The translations under genes and the position numbers were made by a program. From an uncultured Sediminicola sp. (lineage in GTDB: Bacteria > Bacteroidota > Bacteroidia > Flavobacteriales > Flavobacteriaceae), in NCBI GenBank assembly GCA_938039345.1, contig CALHVB010000006.1, positions 1 through 5,148 of the forward strand: a stretch of 5,148 nucleotides of DNA. Direction: 5' to 3'. Within the stretch, counting starts at the first letter, position 1. Each line of letters starts with the position of its first letter. Below are positions 1-4,947 of the stretch, piece after piece. The notes beneath the pieces were generated by a model. It ran no database searches. It saw nothing but the letters and a program-made list of their open reading frames with translations, and was not told the DNA's origin.

Positions 1-336
1 CTTTTTTTTAATTTTACAAGCCCAAGCAGAAACAGGCTCAAAGTCGTTAATAATTAAATCGTAATCTTCTACAGGAAAGGTCATTATTTCTTTTTGTAAT
101 CGCATGGTTTTCGCTTTTAAATATGTTTTCCACATAGCTACACCGCCTTGTTTTCCAAAAATAAAACTGAGTCCTTTTAACTGGTATTTTACAGGATAAG
201 GAAGCTGTATATCTGCCTGCGTACCACTTACTAAAATATCTAAATCTATATCCTTCTGTTGTAAAATAGGAATAATATCCCGAGCTCTACTTAAATGGCC
301 ATTCCCTGTACCTTGTATTGCATATAGTACTTTCAT
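1..336 (-). CDS. Glycosyltransferase-like protein, GT-B type (partial, N-terminal 112 residues)
   Basis: This reading frame starts with ATG at 336 on the minus strand and stays open for 112 codons to the window edge, so the C-terminal part is missing. The protein opens with a hydrophobic beta strand (MKVLYAIQ), then a glycine-rich loop GTGNGHLSRA at about residues 9-18. That resembles the first nucleotide-sugar-binding loop of MurG-like GT-B glycosyltransferases (compare GGTGGH in MurG). Further alternating strands follow (DLDILVSGT at 31-39, YDLIINDFEP at 92-101), as in a Rossmann-like N domain. Such proteins are often annotated as 'glycosyltransferase family protein' or the MJ1255/VC2487 group, with unknown acceptor. 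It begins 7 bp after the stop of the upstream phosphoesterase gene and is almost certainly co-transcribed with it. No Shine-Dalgarno sequence precedes the start. Family assignment is fairly secure; donor and acceptor cannot be named. Confidence 0.8.
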   Translation of the reverse strand, partial: MKVLYAIQGTGNGHLSRARDIIPILQQKDIDLDILVSGTQADIQLPYPVKYQLKGLSFIFGKQGGVAMWKTYLKAKTMRLQKEIMTFPVEDYDLIINDFEPVSAWACKIKKK

Positions 337-343
337 AAATAAG

Positions 344-1201
344 CTAAATTTTTATGCTTTGCTCTGCGGCAAAGTCTTTTACTAAACTTTCAAAAAGTTC
401 GTTTTTCTCTAAAACTTTTACATCATCTCCCTCATCATCTCCTTGCTCTTTAAGTTGTTTATCTGTTTCGTAATGGTACAAACTCCACTCGCCATTAACA
501 CACTCCAAAGCGGTTAAATTTTCTATCCAATCTCCAGAATTTAAATATTGTACTGCTCCTTTTGGTGTTTCTATAGCTCTAATTTCTGGCTGATGAATAT
601 GCCCGCAGATTACATAATCGTACTTATTTTCTATTGCTATGGCTGCTGCCGTTTCCTCAAAATTATTAATGAATTTAACCGCAGATTTTACGCCATTTTT
701 TATTTTTTTAGACATAGAAACAGGGCCTTTACCCATTTTCTTACTTATAAAATTTACTAGTGTGTTTAGTAGTATTAAAAAATCGTATCCGTGAGCACCT
801 AATTTAGCTATCCATTTAGAGTGTTGCATGGTAACATCAAAAACATCGCCATGGAATACCCATGCTTTTTTATCGTCTATATTTAAAACAACCTTATTAA
901 CAATACTAAAAGAACCTAATTTAAAACCTACAAACTTGCGTAACATTTCATCGTGGTTGCCTGTTACATAATGTACTTTTATTCCTTTCCCCATCCACTC
1001 AATAATGAGCTTAATTACTTTCATATGCGCTTTGGGCCAGTACCTTTTTTTAAATTGCCATATATCAATAATATCACCATTTAAAACAACCTCTTTGGGT
1101 TTTATAGATTTTAAATACTTTAATAACTCTTTTGCATGGCAACCATAAGTTCCTAAATGCACATCGGATATAACTACAATATCAACAGGTCTTTTTTTCA
1201 T
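344..1201 (-). CDS. LpxH-like calcineurin-type metallophosphoesterase (putative UDP-2,3-diacylglucosamine diphosphatase)
   Basis: The 285-residue protein carries all metal-binding motifs of the calcineurin-like phosphoesterase fold in order: DVH (D13, H15), GD (D43), GNHD (81-84), FHGD (H117) and GHIH (H201, H203). The GHIHQP element and the flanking LNSGDW segment (220-225) fit the LpxH/YbbF branch, whose founding member cleaves UDP-2,3-diacylglucosamine to lipid X plus UMP in lipid A synthesis at the inner membrane face. Two things differ from E. coli LpxH (240 residues, GNRD motif). Here the third motif is GNHD, as in generic phosphoesterases, and there is an extra acidic C-terminal tail from about residue 250. 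It may therefore be an LpxH paralogue with another phosphodiester or pyrophosphate substrate. No signal peptide is seen. The ATG at 1201 is the only early in-frame start; an A/T-rich leader without Shine-Dalgarno precedes it. It leads a two-gene operon with the glycosyltransferase gene. Confidence 0.88.
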   Translation of the reverse strand: MKKRPVDIVVISDVHLGTYGCHAKELLKYLKSIKPKEVVLNGDIIDIWQFKKRYWPKAHMKVIKLIIEWMGKGIKVHYVTGNHDEMLRKFVGFKLGSFSIVNKVVLNIDDKKAWVFHGDVFDVTMQHSKWIAKLGAHGYDFLILLNTLVNFISKKMGKGPVSMSKKIKNGVKSAVKFINNFEETAAAIAIENKYDYVICGHIHQPEIRAIETPKGAVQYLNSGDWIENLTALECVNGEWSLYHYETDKQLKEQGDDEGDDVKVLEKNELFESLVKDFAAEQSIKI

Positions 1202-1250
1202 GAATTGCCAATTCTAGTTTTAGTATTTATTCTTTGAAAATAGGAAAGAA

Positions 1251-1276
1251 AAAAACGCCTATTTAAGTCCGTTTTT
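1251..1276. repeat. Inverted repeat, possible leader hairpin upstream of the phosphoesterase gene
   Basis: AAAAACG at 1251-1257 pairs perfectly with CGTTTTT at 1270-1276 across a 12-nt loop. Read on the minus strand, the stem is followed by extra T residues and lies about 50-75 nt before the phosphoesterase start codon. It could be a leader hairpin or weak attenuator-like structure. The stem has only two G-C pairs, so it may mean nothing. Confidence 0.25.
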
Positions 1277-1534
1277 AGGGGTATTAACAAGAACACAAAA
1301 TTCACTTTCATAGGTAGAAAATTGAAGTGTTCAAAGGTTATAATTATAATTTAACTTTTTTGTAACCAGCGTTTTAATATTAAGTTAACTCATTGTTACT
1401 AAGCTTAGATTTAACCCTTTATATACATTTTAGAAACACAAGTAGCTATATAGTTATTGTTTAATTTTTATAAAAACATTACTAACAAATTAATAAATCA
1501 AATTATTTACTAGACTTTAAATAGCAATCTTATA

Positions 1535-1548
1535 TTTTAAGCTTAAAA
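1535..1548. repeat. 14-bp perfect palindrome containing TAAGCTTA
   Basis: TTTTAAGCTTAAAA reads the same on both strands. Its 8-bp core TAAGCTTA recurs at 1400-1407 in the same intergenic region and at 3550-3557 in the araC/P450 intergenic region, and was not seen inside any gene. It could be a binding site for a dimeric protein, or composition-driven coincidence. Confidence 0.3.
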
Positions 1549-1614
1549 AAATCACTAAAACCCTAAAAATAAAAACGTTATTCTGCTATTTTTAACATTT
1601 AAGCTATCTTTATT

Positions 1615-1648
1615 ATTGTGGAATATGAGGTTACTAAAAATAACTTAT
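1615..1648 (+). promoter_or_regulatory. Candidate Bacteroidota-type promoter for the HAD hydrolase gene
   Basis: ATTG at 1615-1618 could serve as the -33 element (consensus TTTG/TTG). TAACTTAT at 1641-1648, 22 nt further on, partly matches the -7 consensus TAnnTTTG (four of six fixed positions). Transcription would start near 1655, giving a leader of about 35 nt. The match is imperfect and the region is AT-rich, so this is a tentative call. Confidence 0.28.
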
Positions 1649-1690
1649 TTCCTTACATTAAATTAAAGCTCAATTTTTTAACTTTTAAGC

Positions 1691-2383
1691 ATGCATCCTA
1701 TAAAGTTAGTGGTTTTTGACATGGCAGGAACCGTAGTAAATGAAGATAATATAGTTTACAAAATATTACAAAAATCGATAAATAGAAATGGTTATTTATT
1801 AACACTAGATTTTGTATTAGAACATGGAGCTGGGAAACAAATACAACAAGCCATAAAAGACATTCTACTACAAATTGATGCATTGGATGTTCATGAAGAA
1901 TGTAAAGAAATATTTAAGTACTTTAATAGACTATTAGAAAAAGCTTATTCGCATTTAGATATAACTACATACAAAGGAGTTGAGAGTTTAATTAAGACTT
2001 TAAAAAAGCGAAATGTTAAGGTAGCATTAAATACTGGATACGATAAAAATACAGCTCAATTACTACTCGATAAAATGAAATGGAAATTAAATGTAAACTA
2101 CGATTTACTAATTACCCATGATGATGTTGCGCAAGGAAGACCCAATCCTGATATGATTTTTGAAACTATGGACGTTTTTAAAATCGAAGATGCCGCAACT
2201 GTAGTAAAAGCAGGAGATTCTATTTTAGATATTGAAGAAGGTAAAAATGCACATTGTGGTATTACTATCGGCGTAACTACGGGTGCACATACAAAAGAAC
2301 AACTACAATCTGCAAAACCTACTTATGTTTTAGATTCTCTTTCAGAATTAAAAGATATTTTTATAACCAATAATCTTTGCTAA
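1691..2383 (+). CDS. Phosphonatase-like HAD-superfamily hydrolase (PhnX-like)
   Basis: This 230-residue protein has the complete HAD catalytic set. Motif I is DMAGT (nucleophile D10) with alanine at position 12, where most HAD phosphatases have a second Asp; this Ala is also found in phosphonoacetaldehyde hydrolase (PhnX, DWAGT). Motif II is LNTGY (T115), motif III is R150 within GRPNPD, and motif IV is GDS...D (D176, D180) preceded by K173. The segments NTGY, DDVAQGRPNPD and GDSILDIEEGKNA closely echo PhnX. A small helical cap lies at about residues 17-90. PhnX needs a cap lysine that forms a Schiff base with its aldehyde substrate; K49 (GAGK) is the nearest candidate. No phnW or other phosphonate gene is nearby, so the substrate is open: a C-P compound or an ordinary phosphate ester. 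The ATG at 1691 fits the family's N-terminus. No Shine-Dalgarno is seen, and it appears monocistronic. Confidence 0.87.
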   Translation: MHPIKLVVFDMAGTVVNEDNIVYKILQKSINRNGYLLTLDFVLEHGAGKQIQQAIKDILLQIDALDVHEECKEIFKYFNRLLEKAYSHLDITTYKGVESLIKTLKKRNVKVALNTGYDKNTAQLLLDKMKWKLNVNYDLLITHDDVAQGRPNPDMIFETMDVFKIEDAATVVKAGDSILDIEEGKNAHCGITIGVTTGAHTKEQLQSAKPTYVLDSLSELKDIFITNNLC

Positions 2384-2680
2384 TTATTCTATTAGGAGAA
2401 CATTTTTTCAACACTGCTGTATATTCAAAAACTAATGATTTAATAAAACATTCATTAGAGTAATTTTTCAAAATCCTCTTCTTTACACACTTCTTCTTAT
2501 AGTCGCAGTATTCTAATCTACTATTTCGAATGCACGGCAGGTGCTTTTTAATAAAATTAAGATAATACTAAATTAACTCATGGTATTTACTAATTAAAGA
2601 CCTTTGTTATGAATTAATTTCATATAAATTGAGTTCAGTTAAGTTAGTTGTTTTGAAACCGGTGTGGAGACATCGGTTTT
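2384..2680. other. Convergent intergenic region with terminators, no gene seen
   Basis: This 297-bp stretch lies between the ends of the HAD hydrolase and AraC genes. No open frame of useful length occurs on either strand. It holds three terminator-like hairpins reading on the plus strand: an AT-rich one at 2432-2468, a short one at 2532-2549 (GCAC/GTGC stem, 5-nt loop, then five T) and the strongest at 2656-2690. An ATGAA-N5-TTCAT inverted repeat lies at 2609-2623. A weak promoter-like pair (TTTG at 2603-2606 and TAAATTGA at 2625-2632) precedes the last hairpin. Confidence 0.55.
2432..2468 (+). terminator. Weak candidate terminator after the HAD hydrolase gene
   Basis: CTAATGA at 2432-2438 and TCATTAG at 2452-2458 form a perfect 7-bp inverted repeat with a 13-nt loop. 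A short T run (2464-2468) follows, about 50-85 nt downstream of the hydrolase stop codon. The position suits a terminator, but the stem is mostly A-T and the T run is separated by several bases. Confidence 0.3.
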
Positions 2681-2690
2681 CTATTTTATT
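2656..2690 (+). terminator. Hairpin terminator between convergent genes
   Basis: AAACCGGTG (2656-2664) pairs with CATCGGTTT (2671-2679) around a 6-nt loop, TGGAGA, and a T-rich tail runs to about 2690. On the plus-strand RNA all nine pairs form, one being G-U (2662/2673). On the minus-strand RNA the same position becomes a C-A mismatch, and the bases after the stem are not T-rich. It therefore looks built mainly for plus-strand transcription, although it starts 1-2 bp beyond the AraC stop codon and may also help end that transcript. This is the most convincing hairpin in the window. Confidence 0.6.
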
Positions 2691-3520
2691 TGATGCCTCT
2701 TTCGGTACTTCTCTGGAGACAAAGCATATATCTCTTTAAATTTTTTAAAGAAAAATGGTAACGATTCGTAACCACAGCTAAAACCTATTTGCGAAACAGA
2801 ATTATCTGTATCTACTAACATTCTTGCTGCTATATTTATTCGGTATTCGTTTAAGAAGGTAAAAAAAGGTCTGCCCATCATTTTAGTAAAAAACCGAGAG
2901 AAAGATTGCTCGGACATGTTTACCAAAGCTGCTAATTCTTTTAAATAAATTTTTCTGTTGTAATGCGCTTCAACAAAATCATGAATTTTAGCCATTCTAC
3001 TTTCGTACTCAGAAGGCATATCTTCTATAAAACTAGCTTCAGACAAGGTTTTATAAGAACACTTAGCCAACTCTGTTAGTAAAACTAATAGCTGTATGTA
3101 CAAAGTATGCCCTTTTAATTGCGGAAGTTCTTTTAATAAACCAAGTAAAGGTTTTATTTCTTTTTTATTAAAAATAATGCCTTTTGCAGCCATCTTTAAC
3201 ATTTTAAAAACCTCAGCTAATTCTGGTACTTTTGTATAAATACCTTTGTTCCATTGTATTACCAAGGATTTAGATTGCCCCCCTTCTTGAACATTATTTT
3301 TCCAACAATGCGGTAAATTAGAACATAATAAAACTAATTCTCCTGGTTCATAAGGTCCCACATAATCGCCTATAAATTTAGTCCCTACACTCTCTTCTAT
3401 ATACGTTAGCTCGTGCTGCGGATGTATATGCCAAGGAGTTTCAAAATTATCATCAGCATAATTAAAACCAACAATTGTTTGCTTTTCTCCTAGGTGTATG
3501 GGTTCTAAAACTGGTTTCAT
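2681..3520 (-). CDS. AraC-family transcriptional regulator with N-terminal cupin domain
   Basis: The 279-residue protein has the usual AraC/XylS two-part build. The N-terminal half is a cupin-like sensor: the WHIHPQHELTYI segment (30-41) and the PGELVLLCSNLPHCW segment (59-73) are typical of sugar-responsive members. A helical linker spans about 95-165. The C-terminal half is a double helix-turn-helix: the first HTH at about 191-212 (LKELAALVNMSEQSFSRFF) and the second at about 241-262, containing GFSCGYESLPFFFKKFKE, then SPEKYRK (268-274), the family signature. It is a cytoplasmic DNA-binding regulator, usually an activator. It is transcribed divergently from the P450-ferredoxin operon with 235 bp between, which makes that operon its likely target, with a carbohydrate ligand inferred. 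The ATG at 3520 is the only early start and lacks a Shine-Dalgarno. The length is normal and nothing is broken. Confidence 0.93.
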   Translation of the reverse strand: MKPVLEPIHLGEKQTIVGFNYADDNFETPWHIHPQHELTYIEESVGTKFIGDYVGPYEPGELVLLCSNLPHCWKNNVQEGGQSKSLVIQWNKGIYTKVPELAEVFKMLKMAAKGIIFNKKEIKPLLGLLKELPQLKGHTLYIQLLVLLTELAKCSYKTLSEASFIEDMPSEYESRMAKIHDFVEAHYNRKIYLKELAALVNMSEQSFSRFFTKMMGRPFFTFLNEYRINIAARMLVDTDNSVSQIGFSCGYESLPFFFKKFKEIYALSPEKYRKRHQIK

Positions 3521-3583
3521 GTTTAACTATATCCAACAAATAAAAAGTATAAGCTTAAAAAGAAATACAGCTCTTTTTTTATT

Positions 3584-3601
3584 TATTATGCATCAATAAT
3601 A
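3584..3601. promoter_or_regulatory. Candidate operator half 1: TATTAT-N6-ATAATA
   Basis: TATTAT (3584-3589) and ATAATA (3596-3601) form a perfect 6-bp inverted repeat with a 6-nt spacer. The same core (ATTAT-N6-ATAAT) recurs at 3634-3649, with centres 49 bp apart, in the araC/P450 control region. A/T-only arms in AT-rich DNA are weak evidence by themselves; the repeated geometry is what draws attention. Confidence 0.3.
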
Positions 3602-3622
3602 CTCTATTTTAACCTTAAAAAA

Positions 3623-3630
3623 CAAAAATA
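3623..3630 (-). promoter_or_regulatory. Candidate -7 element for the araC gene
   Basis: Read on the minus strand this is TATTTTTG, a perfect match to the Bacteroidota -7 consensus TAnnTTTG. Transcription would begin near 3616, giving a leader of about 95 nt. No matching -33 TTG/TTTG was found at the usual spacing. A second, five-of-six match (TTTATTTG, 3537-3544) lies too close to the start codon to leave a normal leader. Confidence 0.32.
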
Positions 3631-3633
3631 ACC

Positions 3634-3649
3634 ATTATTTAAACATAAT
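3634..3649. promoter_or_regulatory. Candidate operator half 2: ATTAT-N6-ATAAT
   Basis: ATTAT (3634-3638) and ATAAT (3645-3649) repeat the arms and 6-nt spacer length of the element at 3584-3601, while the spacer sequences differ. It sits just upstream (on the minus strand) of the candidate araC -7 element and about 50 bp before the candidate P450 -7 element, a position from which a regulator could act on both genes. Confidence 0.3.
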
Positions 3650-3698
3650 AGATTATTTATTAGCTAAGAAAGGCTATCAATTTTCATATTTATATAAT

Positions 3699-3706
3699 GA
3701 ATTTTG
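3699..3706 (+). promoter_or_regulatory. Candidate -7 element for the P450-ferredoxin operon
   Basis: GAATTTTG matches five of the six fixed positions of TAnnTTTG. A start near 3713 would give a leader of about 43 nt. No TTG lies at the -33 position, which would be consistent with a promoter needing an activator such as the divergent AraC protein, but may simply mean the call is wrong. Confidence 0.28.
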
Positions 3707-3743
3707 TTTTAGTCAAGTTTAGGAACAAATTATTCACCATAGT

Positions 3744-3749
3744 AAAGGA
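3744..3749 (+). promoter_or_regulatory. Shine-Dalgarno-like ribosome binding site for the P450 gene
   Basis: AAAGGA ends 6 nt before the ATG at 3756, which is good spacing for pairing with the 16S rRNA tail. It supports the chosen start. It is the only clear purine-rich site ahead of any gene here; the others have A/T-rich leaders, as is usual in Bacteroidota. Confidence 0.5.
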
Positions 3750-3755
3750 AATAAC

Positions 3756-4910
3756 ATGAATAAAAGTGCACATCCGGATCCATTTAAAAAAGCGCGTACC
3801 GAAACAGGAATGGGCAAAATGGATGATCAAAACGATCCCGTAAAAATGGTCTTAGGTTTAAAAGATGTACGTAAATGTGCTCATAACTGGAAAGCCTTTC
3901 AATCTGCTGCAGAACCTGGCAGAATTGTAATTCCTTCTGAGGTAAATATACGCGATACACGTCAAATTCCTTTTGAAGTAGATCCTCCAGAACACAAAGG
4001 CTATCGTAATTTAATAGAGCCTTGGTTTAAAAGACCTTTAGAAAAAGAATATCAAGAAAAATTAAAAGCAATTATTAGTAACATTATAGATGAGGCTTTA
4101 GCAAAAGATACGGTAGAAGTTTTTGGCAACTTTTCTTTACAATTACAATCTAGAGCTTTAACGCTGCTCTTAAACATCCCTTTTGAAGAGTCTGAAACAT
4201 GGATTGGTTGGGGCGCACATGTTTTTCGTAGCGAGGAAAGCGATTTGGATGCCGATAAAGCCAATATTCTTTACAACTACATAGATCAAGAGATAGAAAA
4301 AGCCATTGCAAATCCTGGAGAAGATTTGTATTCTGTACTTTTAAATTCTGAAATAGACGGCAAAAAATTAACCAAAGAAGAAGTTAAAGGTGTAATGATC
4401 TTAACTTTTGCGGGGGGTAGAGATACTGTAATTAATAGTATTACCAATTCTATTGCTTATTTTTCTGAGCATCCGGCCTCTTTAAAATGGTTAAAAGAAA
4501 ACCCAGAAATTACCAATACAGCGGTAGAGGAACTAATTCGTTATTTTTCACCATTAACACAAATGGGGCGTGTAGCCACAAAAGATACAATGGTATGCGA
4601 GCATGCTATAAAAGCAGATACTAGAATTTCTTTATGTTGGGCCTCTGCCAATAGAGACGAACGTGTTTTCGAAAATCCTAATGAAATTGTTTTAGACCGT
4701 AAAATAAACCCACATATAGCTTTTGGTTTTGGCACACATAACTGCCTTGGTGCTACCCATGCACGCCAAATAATGCATATTTTACTTACTACTTTAGCCC
4801 AAAAAGTTACCTCTATAGACCTTATAGATTTTAAAGAAAATATAGAAGAACTGGGCGATTTTAAACGCAAAGTAGGTTACGATAGTATTACGGTAAAATT
4901 TAATGCTTAA
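3756..4910 (+). CDS. Soluble cytochrome P450 monooxygenase, CYP236A-like (putative 6-O-methyl-D-galactose demethylase)
   Basis: The 384-residue protein has every P450 hallmark. These are the C-helix HxxxR (H80, R84, heme propionate contacts) after VDPP, the I-helix oxygen-activation motif AGGRDT (219-224), the K-helix ExxR (E259-R262), and the heme loop FGFGTHNCLG (323-332), with C330 as the thiolate ligand. There is no N-terminal membrane anchor, and the length is normal for a soluble bacterial class-I P450 fed by a ferredoxin, which follows 37 bp downstream. The N-terminus (HPDPFKKAR) and the IRDTRQIPFEVDPPEH region resemble CYP236A enzymes of marine Flavobacteriia. Those enzymes hydroxylate the methyl group of 6-O-methyl-D-galactose from porphyran, yielding D-galactose and formaldehyde. 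The P450 class is certain; the substrate is inferred from remembered family resemblance and the AraC/ferredoxin context. Another O-demethylation or hydroxylation is possible. The ATG at 3756 is supported by a Shine-Dalgarno-like site. Confidence 0.95.
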   Translation: MNKSAHPDPFKKARTETGMGKMDDQNDPVKMVLGLKDVRKCAHNWKAFQSAAEPGRIVIPSEVNIRDTRQIPFEVDPPEHKGYRNLIEPWFKRPLEKEYQEKLKAIISNIIDEALAKDTVEVFGNFSLQLQSRALTLLLNIPFEESETWIGWGAHVFRSEESDLDADKANILYNYIDQEIEKAIANPGEDLYSVLLNSEIDGKKLTKEEVKGVMILTFAGGRDTVINSITNSIAYFSEHPASLKWLKENPEITNTAVEELIRYFSPLTQMGRVATKDTMVCEHAIKADTRISLCWASANRDERVFENPNEIVLDRKINPHIAFGFGTHNCLGATHARQIMHILLTTLAQKVTSIDLIDFKENIEELGDFKRKVGYDSITVKFNA

Positions 4911-4947
4911 ACCCAATAAACTAGTCTACTAATTTAAACATATAATT

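Larger units (their letters stand above)
1202..1690. other. Long AT-rich divergent intergenic region, no gene seen
   Basis: These 489 bases separate the divergent phosphoesterase and HAD-hydrolase genes. All frames are dense with stops, and no tRNA or other recognisable RNA gene is seen. The region must hold both promoters. It contains perfect palindromes: TTATAATTATAA at 1338-1349, CTAAGCTTAG at 1399-1408 and TTTTAAGCTTAAAA at 1535-1548. It also has a 7-bp inverted repeat at 1251-1276. Given the base composition, A/T-only palindromes here carry little weight. No strong -33/-7 pair was found for the minus-strand gene; the nearest -7-like match on that strand (AACCTTTG, around 1333-1340) has no matching upstream TTG. 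Confidence 0.6.

Noticed and set aside
548..760. 70-codon plus-strand open frame
   Set aside because: It lies wholly antisense to the phosphoesterase gene, whose metal-binding motifs are all in the other strand; the translation is low-complexity with many Phe, Tyr and Cys and no recognisable domain.
1338..1349. TTATAATTATAA palindrome as an operator
   Set aside because: An A/T-only 12-bp palindrome is expected fairly often in such AT-rich intergenic DNA and has no second copy or clear promoter next to it.
1698..1883. 61-codon minus-strand open frame
   Set aside because: It is antisense to the start of the HAD hydrolase, which has a full catalytic motif set on the plus strand.
4052..4264. 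70-codon minus-strand open frame
   Set aside because: It is antisense within the P450 gene, with no supporting motifs.
4541..4870. 109-codon minus-strand open frame
   Set aside because: Although longest of the antisense frames, it mirrors the P450 heme-binding region and simply reflects low stop density opposite those codons.
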